From an uncultured Algibacter sp. (GTDB lineage: Bacteria; Bacteroidota; Bacteroidia; Flavobacteriales; Flavobacteriaceae), in contig NZ_CANLZX010000002.1 in the NCBI RefSeq assembly GCF_947495675.1, positions 186,001 through 250,000 of the forward strand: 64,000 nt of DNA. Direction: 5' to 3'. The position numbers were made by a program, and so were the translations under genes. Of this stretch, positions 17,175-26,586 are shown piece after piece (within the stretch, counting starts at the first letter, position 1; each line of letters starts with the position of its first letter). The notes beneath the pieces are model-generated. The model had not been told where the DNA came from. It saw only the letters and a list, made by a program, of their open reading frames with translations, and made no database searches.

Positions 17175-19454
17175 ATGAAAAACACCTTAATTCTTATTTG
17201 CGTTGTATTATTTTCGACGTTAATTAGTGCTCAAAATCAAGAAGATAAGGCTAAGGCTAAAATAGCTTTGCTTAGCAAATTAATTAAAAATGCTGAAAAA
17301 GAAGGTATTGATGTTTTAAAAGAAAGGACAACAATCCGTACGGCTGAAATATTTTTGAAATTTGCTAAATGGGATGAGAAAAATGTAGAAGAAAACACAA
17401 AAGCGTTTAAACTAGTTCCTTCATTTAAGAACGAAGCCTTAAAACTAGCTGAGGAATTGGCAGATTTCGAAAGAAAAGATGTCAATTTGATGTTAGATAA
17501 ATCAATTAATGATTTGGAGTTAGTATTAGCTGGAAAAAAAATCAGAAAACCTAGTCCAAAAGTAGATTGGACAAAAGTTACTGTTGATAATGACCAGTTA
17601 ACATATAACAATCGTCCTGTATTTTTAGCTGATTATACATGGAAACCAAATACTAAAGAGCTTAACGAATATCATGGAAATCAAGATGGGTTTTTCATTA
17701 CACCTACTTATGTAATAAAAGAAGATGGTTCAATAAATCCTAATAGAATAAATGCATTAAGAACTAAGTCAGACGGTTCGTTGGGTTTCATTTTTATGAA
17801 TCATAAAGGGGTTCCTAATTGGTCGAAAGATAAATTCGGACCAAACTTTAGTATGAGGGAAGATACTTATACAGCTTACGATATAGACAATCCTGGGGCA
17901 AGATACATTCAAGAAAAATTATTAGAAGGAGTAATTCCAGAAATGGCTGGTAAGAAGTATACGCAGTTAGGATATATGTTATGTAACGAACCACATTTTT
18001 ATACTTACAAAGATTCTAAAAGAAAAAAATTGCCTTGGGCTTCTGGAGGCGTTTCACAATTTACAATTGATAAATTCAAAGTTTGGCTTAAAAACAAGCA
18101 TACATCAATTGAAAGTTTAAACAGTACTTGGGAAACTAATTTTACAAGTTTTGATAACGTGCAAATTGAAATTCCAATAGACATTAGTTTAAAAGGAAAA
18201 CCAATCTGGTTCGATTGGACTTCATTTAATATGGATAGAGTTACAGATTGGTATACCTTTTTAAAAAATGAGGTAGTAAAACACGACCCAGCAGCTAATG
18301 TGCATATAAAAATTATGCCAAATCTCTGGACAGAAAACAAACGCGTGCATGGTATTGATTTAGAAGCTTTAACTGATTTAAGTGGCATAATTGGAAACGA
18401 TTCTGGCGCAGACCATACTTTAATTTGGGGGAAACCTCATGAGTGGGAAAAACATTATGCTTTCGAGTGGAGAGAATTGTGTATGGGTTTTGATTTTATG
18501 AAATCTGTAAGCCCAAATAAAATCAATTTTAATTCAGAATTGCATTATTTGTCAACCGTTCGTTCAAGAAATTTATATTTAGACCCAATGTATGCAAGAG
18601 CGTCGTTTTGGTTGGCACATTCATTTGGTATGACAGCAAGTCAAATTTGGTATTGGCCGAGAGAAGCAGATGGTTCAATTTCGAAAAAGGCTAAAAATGA
18701 TAAAGGATATGCAGGGTCAAATAATCAGCAACCAAGAGTTACTAACGAAGTGGCAACAACCTTAATCGATTTAAATTCCAATGCTGAAGAAATAATGTCG
18801 ATGCAGAGACAAAGAAAACCTATAAGATTGTTCTATTCTAAAACATCTGCTATCAATAAAAATGAGCATATGGATGACCTTTTTGAGTTGTACGAAGCAC
18901 TTACTTTTGAAGGAACACCTTTAGGTTTTGTAACAGAAAATATCATAAAAAAGCAAGACGATAATAATTGGGATGTTGTGCTTGTTTACAAAACACCTTT
19001 TGTTACAAATGATGAAGTTAATGCGTTACAAGTTTATTTAGATAATGGTGGAACCGTAATTGTTGATGATAAAAGTTTACTGAATAATGAATACGGAAAA
19101 TCAGTTTCAAGTTTAAAAGAATCAAAAGGAACCATTATAAAGTTGAATGCTATTTCTAAAATTAAAGAGAAAGCATTATCTATTTTAAAAGAAAAGAATT
19201 TATTATCTGAAGTATCAATTTCTGAAACAAATGCAATAGGAACCAAAGGTTGCATATGGAAAGTGGTTAAAAACGAAGCTGGAAACAATGTGCTTTCAGC
19301 GGTAAATGTTGGTAAATCCGATGCAACTTTAAAAATTGAATTAAAGGGAGAATCAAACATTATTTGTAAAGATTTAATAGATGGAATAGAAGTAAGTTCA
19401 AGTCCAACATTAAAGCCACACGAAGTATATTTTATTGAAATAATTGAAAAATAA
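17175..19454 (+). CDS. GH42-like (clan GH-A) beta-galactosidase
   Basis: This 759-residue protein has a Sec signal (TLISAQ) and no lipobox, so it is probably periplasmic. Residues ~22-125 are helical and charged. A TIM-barrel follows from ~135. The acid/base candidate is Glu272 in MLCNEPHF and the nucleophile candidate is Glu455 in NFNSELHY. Residues ~555-660 resemble the GH42 trimerisation domain (RLFYSKTSAINK, later NALQVYLDNGGTVIVDD). It probably removes beta-linked galactose from the non-reducing end of desulfated carrageenan oligosaccharides. GH167-type exo-beta-carrageenases also belong to this clan and are an alternative assignment. It lies 19 nt before S1-3. Confidence 0.7.
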   Translation: MKNTLILICVVLFSTLISAQNQEDKAKAKIALLSKLIKNAEKEGIDVLKERTTIRTAEIFLKFAKWDEKNVEENTKAFKLVPSFKNEALKLAEELADFERKDVNLMLDKSINDLELVLAGKKIRKPSPKVDWTKVTVDNDQLTYNNRPVFLADYTWKPNTKELNEYHGNQDGFFITPTYVIKEDGSINPNRINALRTKSDGSLGFIFMNHKGVPNWSKDKFGPNFSMREDTYTAYDIDNPGARYIQEKLLEGVIPEMAGKKYTQLGYMLCNEPHFYTYKDSKRKKLPWASGGVSQFTIDKFKVWLKNKHTSIESLNSTWETNFTSFDNVQIEIPIDISLKGKPIWFDWTSFNMDRVTDWYTFLKNEVVKHDPAANVHIKIMPNLWTENKRVHGIDLEALTDLSGIIGNDSGADHTLIWGKPHEWEKHYAFEWRELCMGFDFMKSVSPNKINFNSELHYLSTVRSRNLYLDPMYARASFWLAHSFGMTASQIWYWPREADGSISKKAKNDKGYAGSNNQQPRVTNEVATTLIDLNSNAEEIMSMQRQRKPIRLFYSKTSAINKNEHMDDLFELYEALTFEGTPLGFVTENIIKKQDDNNWDVVLVYKTPFVTNDEVNALQVYLDNGGTVIVDDKSLLNNEYGKSVSSLKESKGTIIKLNAISKIKEKALSILKEKNLLSEVSISETNAIGTKGCIWKVVKNEAGNNVLSAVNVGKSDATLKIELKGESNIICKDLIDGIEVSSSPTLKPHEVYFIEIIEK

Positions 19455-19473
19455 AAAAGAAGAATTAATAAAT

Positions 19474-20976
19474 ATGAAAGTAAAATTTGTAATAACATTT
19501 GCATTAATTAGCATACTGTTTAATGTAAGTTGTAAAGCTCAAAAAGAATCGAATTTAGAAACAAATAAAGTTGTTAATAAAGGAGATAAACCAAATCTTA
19601 TCGTCATTCACACAGATGAGCATAACTTTAGGACATTAAGTTGTTATCAAAAATTAATGCCTGAAGAGCAGGCTTTTGTTTGGGGAAAAGGAAACAATGT
19701 GCATACGCCAAACATTGATGCCATTGCAAATCAAGGAGCAATAGCTACAAGTTATTATAATTCATCTCCAGTGTGTACACCTTCGCGAGCGTCTTTGGTA
19801 ACAGGATTGTATCCTCAAGCAACTGGAGCGCCAAAAAATGGGTTACACTTGGATGAAGATGTTCCAACTTTTGCAAAAATTTTAAAAGCAAATGGTTATG
19901 CAACATCCTATGTTGGAAAGTGGCATTTAGCTGGTCACGAAAAATATGCATTCAACGTAAAAGATAAAGCTGGTTTTGATGATAACCGTTTTATGATGAA
20001 AGGTGGACATGCGCCATATTTTCATATTAAAGATGACAAAGTAATTGCTGGTCTTGGAGATAAAGCTGCCGAAAAATTACCAAAAGATGAAATCATTCAT
20101 GTTACCGATTATTTTACGGATAAAACCCTCGAAATTTTAGAGCGTGACAAGAATAAACCTTTTGCTTTAATGCTATCAATTCCAGACCCTCACACGCCTG
20201 ATTATGCAAAACCACCTTATAGAACTATGTATAAGGATATGGATATTCAAGCACCAAAAACAATGGCTCCAGAATATGTGGCAATTAAACCATCTTGGGC
20301 AACAGATAAAGGTAAGAATGAAGCAATGGGTAAAAAATCTTTTGAAAACGAAAAAAATGCCTTGAAACAGTATTTCGGAATGGTAAAACACATAGATGAT
20401 AGTGTTGGAAGAATCCTGTCGTTTTTAGAAGAAAATAATCTTACCGATAATACCATTGTTGTCTTCACATCAGACCATGGAGATATGTTTTTTGAACATA
20501 ATAGAAGAAACAAAGGCGTGCCTTATGAAGCCTCATCAAAAATACCTTTTGTGATTAAATATCCTAGAACCATACCAGCAGGAAAGGTGATTAATACGGC
20601 TTATACAAATGTAGATTTTACACCTACAATTTTAGGTTTAATGGATGTGAAAACAAATGTTGAATTTCATGGTTTAGATACGTCTACAGATTTTACAAAC
20701 AATCAAAAAGAAGTAAATAGTGATAGAATTACGTATTTCGCCAAATCTGGCGGATGGTGGGTTTCCTCTGTAAACGATCGTTATAAATTAGTAATAGATA
20801 AAAAGGAGAAACCATATTTATTCGACCTTGAAAAAGACCCAGACGAATTAATTAATTTCTACTACAATAAAGAATACAAAGATATTGCTAAAATGATGCA
20901 AGAAGAATTGTTTAAGCAATTAGAAAAATATGATGAACCAGGTTTAAAACTCAATCAACCTTATATAACAGAATAA
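19474..20976 (+). CDS. S1 family sulfatase (S1-3), lipoprotein
   Basis: This 500-residue sulfatase is started at Met 19474 rather than the in-frame Met 30 nt upstream, because the lipoprotein signal (FNVSC, Cys20) then has normal length. The first metal motif reads HTDEH instead of the usual DD. The formylglycine Cys is Cys101 in VCTPSR. The second metal motif is SDHGDMF. The overall layout is nearer to choline-sulfatase-like members than to arylsulfatase A. Its last ~67 codons recur as a decayed fragment at 16952, so a second copy once lay upstream of the GH42-like gene. Confidence 0.83.
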   Translation: MKVKFVITFALISILFNVSCKAQKESNLETNKVVNKGDKPNLIVIHTDEHNFRTLSCYQKLMPEEQAFVWGKGNNVHTPNIDAIANQGAIATSYYNSSPVCTPSRASLVTGLYPQATGAPKNGLHLDEDVPTFAKILKANGYATSYVGKWHLAGHEKYAFNVKDKAGFDDNRFMMKGGHAPYFHIKDDKVIAGLGDKAAEKLPKDEIIHVTDYFTDKTLEILERDKNKPFALMLSIPDPHTPDYAKPPYRTMYKDMDIQAPKTMAPEYVAIKPSWATDKGKNEAMGKKSFENEKNALKQYFGMVKHIDDSVGRILSFLEENNLTDNTIVVFTSDHGDMFFEHNRRNKGVPYEASSKIPFVIKYPRTIPAGKVINTAYTNVDFTPTILGLMDVKTNVEFHGLDTSTDFTNNQKEVNSDRITYFAKSGGWWVSSVNDRYKLVIDKKEKPYLFDLEKDPDELINFYYNKEYKDIAKMMQEELFKQLEKYDEPGLKLNQPYITE

Positions 20977-20986
20977 TTAAAAATAC

Positions 20987-22102
20987 ATGAAAAAGCCTTT
21001 TAAAGTTATCTTCTTAATTTTCTGCATCGGATTTATAATTCCTAATGTTTTTTCACAGTGGAGATACCCAAACTATAAAAACATAAATGATGATGTAATT
21101 ATTACATATGAAGTTAAATATGATCGAGATTTATCAGAAAAGGAAAAACAATCTATCAGATTTAAGAGAGAAATAGTTGTTATTTTTAATAAAGATAAAC
21201 TGCTTCAAAAAACCTTCACAAATAAAACTGATTATGAAACATCTTTATTGTTCGATTATGAAAATGAGATGGCATATGATCGCAGGCAACATGGAAATAA
21301 AAAAGAGGCTGTTAAGTCTAAATTTAAAAAGCCCCAAAAAGAAACCATTCTTCAAGAAGGAAGAGTAGAAACTATTATTGGTTTTCCATGCCTGGTCTCA
21401 ACAGCCAAAATTAAAGGTCAAATGAGAGAATTGTACTCAACAAAAAAGATTGGGTTAAAATTTGTGAAGCATTTTAATACAGAAGGCTTTCTTTTAAAAT
21501 ATTCTGCTAACGATAAATATTTAGGGACCTATACGGTAACGGCAAAAAATATACACTATACCAAGCTTCCTGAATCTACATATAGTCAAAATGGATTTAT
21601 TATAAGAACTCCAGATGAACAAAAACAATATGTTGAGGAATCAAAAGAATTAAGAAATGAAAACAAGCAAGAAGCAATTGATAAAATTGATGAAGAGGCA
21701 CCAAAATATTCACTGAGAAGCATTAAAGGGAATAAGTTTAAAAGCAAAGATATTATAGGTAAAATAGTAGTTTTTAATTTTTGGTTTACAACATGTTCGC
21801 CATGTAAAAGAGAAATACCTCAATTAAATAAACTTAAAAGTAAGTATAGTGAAGATGATGTAGTTTTTATTGCAGTAGCTTTAGATCAAGAATATAAGAT
21901 AGAAAAGTTTTTAAGGAAACACCCTTTTAAATATGACATTGTTGAAGATGGAAGATGGTTAGCTTCAAAGTTTGGAGTTAGTCTATATCCAACTAATGTT
22001 ATTATTGATAAAAACGGGAATTTTAAATTTTTTAAGTCTGGTTTTAGATCGGATATAACAGAAGCAATGTCCTATAAGATTGATAAGTTGTTGAATCAAT
22101 AA
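20987..22102 (+). CDS. TlpA-like thioredoxin-fold protein with N-terminal extension
   Basis: This 371-residue protein has a Sec signal (NVFSQ). Residues ~25-235 are an unassigned, largely beta region like the GLPGLI/DUF-type extensions found in Bacteroidota. Residues ~235-371 are a redoxin/TlpA domain with FWFTTCSPCKREIPQL (Cys270, Cys273). It probably acts as a periplasmic thiol reductant. A link to the PUL could be protecting sulfatase active-site Cys or Cys-rich secreted enzymes, but that is speculation. It follows S1-3 by 10 nt and closes this gene run. Confidence 0.75.
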   Translation: MKKPFKVIFLIFCIGFIIPNVFSQWRYPNYKNINDDVIITYEVKYDRDLSEKEKQSIRFKREIVVIFNKDKLLQKTFTNKTDYETSLLFDYENEMAYDRRQHGNKKEAVKSKFKKPQKETILQEGRVETIIGFPCLVSTAKIKGQMRELYSTKKIGLKFVKHFNTEGFLLKYSANDKYLGTYTVTAKNIHYTKLPESTYSQNGFIIRTPDEQKQYVEESKELRNENKQEAIDKIDEEAPKYSLRSIKGNKFKSKDIIGKIVVFNFWFTTCSPCKREIPQLNKLKSKYSEDDVVFIAVALDQEYKIEKFLRKHPFKYDIVEDGRWLASKFGVSLYPTNVIIDKNGNFKFFKSGFRSDITEAMSYKIDKLLNQ

Positions 22103-22189
22103 TTATAAATTAAAAAAATTGCATTTAATCAATCTCTTTTTAATAAAGCATTTACACTTCCTCTAAACTTAAGACTCTTTACGTACAAG

Positions 22190-22215
22190 TACAAGTGTTT
22201 TACTATTAACTACAA
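22190..22215 (+). promoter_or_regulatory. 26-nt PUL element, copy 4
   Basis: TACAAGTGTTTTAC...TTAACTACAA, ending 55 nt before the S1-4 start. It shares the 3' half almost fully with copy 2. An ideal -7 box, TAATTTTG, lies at 22234-22241 with 18 nt between, like copy 1. Confidence 0.55.
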
Positions 22216-22270
22216 AATTTAAAGAATTCAAATTAATTTTGCTCTATATGTATAATTTAATAAATCTTCA

Positions 22271-23797
22271 ATGATGAAATCTAATTTGTATAAATGTTTT
22301 GCTATAATATTGTTTGGAGTTATTCTAGTTGCCTGTGATACTGATGCCCAAACCAAAAAACCAAATATCCTTTGGATAGTAGCTGAAGACCTTTCACCAT
22401 TCATGGGATGTTATGGAGATTCTATAAATAAAGGACACACGCCAGTAATAGATAAATTAGCATCAGATGGTGTGCTTTTTACTAGAGCTTATGCAACAGC
22501 TCCAGTGTGTTCTGCAAGCCGTTCTGCACTTATATCAGGCATCATGCAAACAACTACTGGAACTCATAATCACAGATCTAGTAGGTTTACAAATGATGAA
22601 ATTGTACCAGAAGAATTACAAATTTCATTTCCAGAAGGTGTTAAAACAATTCCGGAATTAATGAAAGAAGCTGGTTATTTCACTTTCAATAGTGGTAAGG
22701 ATGATTACAATTTTCATTACGATAGAAAAGCTCTTTACGATGTTGGAACCAAAGAAAATTATAAAGCAGGGATGAACGGTTGGCAAGGTAATTTTGCTAT
22801 TGATTATATGACCGTCTCAGACCATGTATGGAGTTCACGTCCAAATAAAAATCAACCTTGGTTTGGTCAAGTTCAAATAATGGGAGGAAAGAAAGATTCA
22901 AAATATGTACGTGAAGGCGAAAAATTGGCTGTAAATGATGTACCATTACCACCTTATTTTCCAAATATACCATCTCAGCGTCAGGCTTGGACAGATCATT
23001 ATAATGCAAATAGAGGTTCTGATGTTACTGTAGAAAAAGTATTAAAACAATTAGAAGCAGATGGAGAATTAGAAAACACCATTATATTTTTCTTTTCAGA
23101 CCATGGAAGTAATACCTCATTACGTCACAAACAATTTTGTTATGAAGGCGGTATGTTAGTGCCTTTAATGGTAAAAGGAAATCATCCAGCTTTAAAATCA
23201 GGAACAGTTAGAAATGATTTAGTGTCATTATTAGATGTATCTGCTTCAACATTAGCATTTGGAGGTGTGAAATTACCTGAGTATTTAGATGGACAAGATT
23301 TGTTTTCTAGGGCCTATAAAGAACCAAAATATGTTGTAGGTGCCAGAGATCGTTGTGATTACACTATAGATAGAATTAGAACCGTTGTTTCTGAAGATTA
23401 CAGATATATAAGAAATTATTTTCCAGAAAGACCAATGCTTCAAGCTGGTTACAGAGATAACAAACCAATTGTAAAAGGAATGAAAAAAGCTCTTGAAGAA
23501 GGAAACTTAACACCTTATCAAGAAGAGCATTGGTTTGGAGTGCGTCCTATTGAAGAGTTATATAATTTAAAAGCAGATCCTCATCAAATGAAAAATTTGG
23601 CACAAGATTCTAATTATGCAGATGTTTTAAAAGGACATAGAGAATATTTAGAAAATTGGATTAAAGAAACAGATGATAAAGGGCAATATCCAGAAGATGC
23701 AAAACAACTAAAAGCAACTTATGATTTTTGGATAGAACGCCCAATTTTTAGAGATGCTAAAAAGAACCCAGAATACGATCAATTTAAAACCAATTAG
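22271..23797 (+). CDS. S1 family sulfatase (S1-4), lipoprotein
   Basis: This 508-residue protein has a lipobox (LVAC, Cys22). The first metal motif is VAEDLS (Glu-Asp rather than Asp-Asp). The formylglycine Cys is Cys80 in VCSASR. GTHNHRSS follows and the second metal motif is SDHGSN. S1-10 (37322) shares AEDMS, THNHRSN and the same C-terminal ELYNLK-DPH-NLA region, so these two form a paralogous pair. It leads a two-gene operon with GH150-3 (45 nt gap), suggesting that the two enzymes act in sequence in the periplasm. Confidence 0.84.
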   Translation: MMKSNLYKCFAIILFGVILVACDTDAQTKKPNILWIVAEDLSPFMGCYGDSINKGHTPVIDKLASDGVLFTRAYATAPVCSASRSALISGIMQTTTGTHNHRSSRFTNDEIVPEELQISFPEGVKTIPELMKEAGYFTFNSGKDDYNFHYDRKALYDVGTKENYKAGMNGWQGNFAIDYMTVSDHVWSSRPNKNQPWFGQVQIMGGKKDSKYVREGEKLAVNDVPLPPYFPNIPSQRQAWTDHYNANRGSDVTVEKVLKQLEADGELENTIIFFFSDHGSNTSLRHKQFCYEGGMLVPLMVKGNHPALKSGTVRNDLVSLLDVSASTLAFGGVKLPEYLDGQDLFSRAYKEPKYVVGARDRCDYTIDRIRTVVSEDYRYIRNYFPERPMLQAGYRDNKPIVKGMKKALEEGNLTPYQEEHWFGVRPIEELYNLKADPHQMKNLAQDSNYADVLKGHREYLENWIKETDDKGQYPEDAKQLKATYDFWIERPIFRDAKKNPEYDQFKTN

Positions 23798-23842
23798 TTT
23801 TTTGGAATACTCTTTGAAAGTAATAATAGCAAACCCATTTCA

Positions 23843-26488
23843 ATGAATAAATATTTTAGTTTTTTAATAGTATTCCTAATAACCTTCGCTACTTCTGCAC
23901 AAAATTTTACAACAGAAGGTAATGCTATCAGGCATACTGTAACAGCATCAGTAAAAGGTAAAAGCGTTCTTTATATTGGCGAACTTGATGGAAGCGTGTC
24001 GAGCTATAACCTAAAAGGAAATAAGCTTTGGAGTCATCAAAATGAAAATCCAGCAGTATTATTCGAAATTGAAGCATCAGACATAAATAATGATGGTAAT
24101 GACGATTTAATAACAGCCAATGCCAACGGAACAATTAATTGTTACGATAGTTCAGGAAAACTATTATGGACATTCACATCAAACCATAAAGTGCGATTTT
24201 CGGAAGTTGCTGTTGTAAAAAACAACAATAAAATTCAAATCTTCGCTGGTGGAAATGATTATATACTTTACGAATTAGATAGTAAAGGTCAGTTAGTTTC
24301 AGAAACAAAAATTGATGGGGTAGTTAGAAAAATTGAAGCTGGTAATTTTCTAGAAGCAAACAAGCAGTCATTGTTTTTAATGACTTATTCACATGATAAA
24401 TTCCGTTGGGAATTTTTAGGGTTTTTAGATGCAGAAACCAAAGAGGTTATTAAAAGTGTTGGCTTTAGGGAAAAACGATTTAAAAATATAAGTAAAGCAA
24501 TGGTAACTGATATTCAAGTGTCAGATATCAATAAAGATAATAAAGATGATGTTTTGTTTTTTGCCGATTTAAAATTTGGGGCATTATTCACAGCTTTAGA
24601 TAGTGATTTTAATGTACTTGCAGAGTTTCAAGCATCGCGAAAAGATTTGCAACGTTATGCGCATTCACAAGGAGCTTTTTTACCAAGTAGAAACGAAATT
24701 ATGTTTCAACATGGAGGTATTTTATTTGTGTTAGATACAAAAGGGAATTTAATTGAAAAATCAGGTAAACGATACGGAAGTATGGTTTATTGTGATTTCG
24801 CTTTCGAACCAAAAACAAATAAGTTAATCGCTGGAGGAGAAGTAGATGGTGGGAATGCAATTTATTTTTATGATTTAAATGATAAAAACTGGTTTAAAAC
24901 TGTACATATAAGGCAAGGTAGAATGTCAGATGTCCAAGAAAACATCAACACACTTTACAATCAAATTTTAGATTTTGAAATGCCAGATTATCAGAAAAAA
25001 CCTGATAAAGAATGGATAATGATTACTTCAAAAGTTGTCAACTCTAAAGTAGAAAATTTAAAAGGTCAAGATGTTAAATTTGTCATTCAACGCTCACCAA
25101 AAGAAGGTACAGATCGTTCACATTTAGTAGCTAAAATTGGAAAGATTGCTCTCAAAAAAGACAAGCGAGGAAAGTATAAAGATACAAGAGAAGATATTGT
25201 TAATATGGCTCGAAAATTTGAAGCTGAAGGTCAACCATTTACATTTTGGGCTGGACATGGAAATGATCCTTTTTACATTCAAATTGAAACTTTGGAACAA
25301 ATTCTCGAAGTCGCTCCAAACACATGCTATGGTTTTGTGTATGCAGAAATGGCAAACGACAAAGATCCAAGAGTTATTCATTTTATTAGAGAATACATGC
25401 CACGATTAGCTAAGGCGATGCGGGTAAACGGAAAAGCTAAATTGTATTTCAGATACAAAAATATGTTTTGGGCTGCAACCTCTCATTTACCAGTTTGGAA
25501 AGAACTGTTTTTCTCAGGAAAATATACTGACATTTTGGTTCCGGCATCAGAAGACACAAGTAATAGAACCCAAGATCTGAATTTGGTTGGTAGAGTTGGA
25601 ATGTTAAAAGCAGGTTATGTAGATGATTTTGCGATGCGATTAATAGACGACAACCCAACAAGTTGGAGACCCTTAAGTCCAGGTGGACAAAATTCTATTT
25701 CACCTTATTTAAGACAAGGCGTAATAATGGCTGCTTATGGAGCTCGTTATGGTGTTGTTGCTAATAATAGTTTTACAGAAGACCCAGGACTTAATGTTTT
25801 ATTTGGTTTAATGAAATCTGGAGTACTTCCTATTGTAGAAAAAGAAAATATGCAGTCTATTGGCTCATGGCATCTAATCAAAAATGTAAGTGAAGAATTG
25901 ATTCATTCTGTTGATAGTCACCATAATTTAAAAATGTATAATGAGAACGATGACGATGCAGTCTTTTCATATAGTCAGATGCATTGGGCAGGAACTAACA
26001 TCCCAGAGTATGATTTCTCAAAAGCAGCTCTTGGTGTAAAATACCGTTGGTTAAACTATATGCCAGAAATGCCACATGGAATGGTTCCTATTGCACCTTT
26101 TGAATCCCAATCTGAATTGAAAAATCAAAATATTCCGTTTAGTGTATCGAATGCAAAAGTTGGATTTGATGGAGAAAAAAGTGTTTCTGCAATTGAATTT
26201 GGAGAAACAATTAAATCAACTGTCAAGAAAGGAGAAAAAGCATTGCCAATAGTAGTAAAAGGTGCATCGTGGAGTTTAATTAAAATTGATGATAACCATT
26301 CAAGATTAATTTTGGTAGATTCAGGTTACATCGATCCACAAGAAAGAGAAGCAAAAGTGATATTTCAAAATATACAACCAAAATCGGTTATAGATATTTT
26401 AAGTAAAGAAAATTTGATACTTAAAGATGAAATCTTAGAGTTAACAGTTCCTGCAGGCTCCATTCGAGTTATAGATGTAGCATATTAA
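23843..26488 (+). CDS. GH150-type lambda-carrageenase, probably periplasmic (GH150-3)
   Basis: This 881-residue protein is a divergent third GH150-like member. The signal peptide ends ATSAQ with no lipobox and no T9SS tail, so it should be periplasmic, unlike the two lipoprotein copies. Propeller repeats include DINNDGNDDL and DINKDNKDDV. The catalytic-region blocks are FWAGHGNDPF, VYAEMAND, PASEDTSNRTQDL, and WAGTNIPEYDFSKAALG. Acids kept in all three copies are the Asp of GHGND, the Glu of YPE/YAE and the first Glu of MEET/SED. It may process imported oligosaccharides or a different sulfation variant. Confidence 0.68.
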   Translation: MNKYFSFLIVFLITFATSAQNFTTEGNAIRHTVTASVKGKSVLYIGELDGSVSSYNLKGNKLWSHQNENPAVLFEIEASDINNDGNDDLITANANGTINCYDSSGKLLWTFTSNHKVRFSEVAVVKNNNKIQIFAGGNDYILYELDSKGQLVSETKIDGVVRKIEAGNFLEANKQSLFLMTYSHDKFRWEFLGFLDAETKEVIKSVGFREKRFKNISKAMVTDIQVSDINKDNKDDVLFFADLKFGALFTALDSDFNVLAEFQASRKDLQRYAHSQGAFLPSRNEIMFQHGGILFVLDTKGNLIEKSGKRYGSMVYCDFAFEPKTNKLIAGGEVDGGNAIYFYDLNDKNWFKTVHIRQGRMSDVQENINTLYNQILDFEMPDYQKKPDKEWIMITSKVVNSKVENLKGQDVKFVIQRSPKEGTDRSHLVAKIGKIALKKDKRGKYKDTREDIVNMARKFEAEGQPFTFWAGHGNDPFYIQIETLEQILEVAPNTCYGFVYAEMANDKDPRVIHFIREYMPRLAKAMRVNGKAKLYFRYKNMFWAATSHLPVWKELFFSGKYTDILVPASEDTSNRTQDLNLVGRVGMLKAGYVDDFAMRLIDDNPTSWRPLSPGGQNSISPYLRQGVIMAAYGARYGVVANNSFTEDPGLNVLFGLMKSGVLPIVEKENMQSIGSWHLIKNVSEELIHSVDSHHNLKMYNENDDDAVFSYSQMHWAGTNIPEYDFSKAALGVKYRWLNYMPEMPHGMVPIAPFESQSELKNQNIPFSVSNAKVGFDGEKSVSAIEFGETIKSTVKKGEKALPIVVKGASWSLIKIDDNHSRLILVDSGYIDPQEREAKVIFQNIQPKSVIDILSKENLILKDEILELTVPAGSIRVIDVAY

Positions 26489-26509
26489 ACTTTCATTTTT
26501 ATTTACAAC

Positions 26510-26535
26510 TACATTTATAAAACTATCAAATACAA
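26510..26535 (+). promoter_or_regulatory. 26-nt PUL element, copy 5
   Basis: TACATTTATAAAAC...CAAATACAA, ending 51 nt before the S1-5 start. A TAACTTTC -7-like box lies at 26551-26558. Confidence 0.55.
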
Positions 26536-26586
26536 ACTTTGAATTGGAATTAACTTTCTTTGATTTAATAATAAATTAAAATATAC

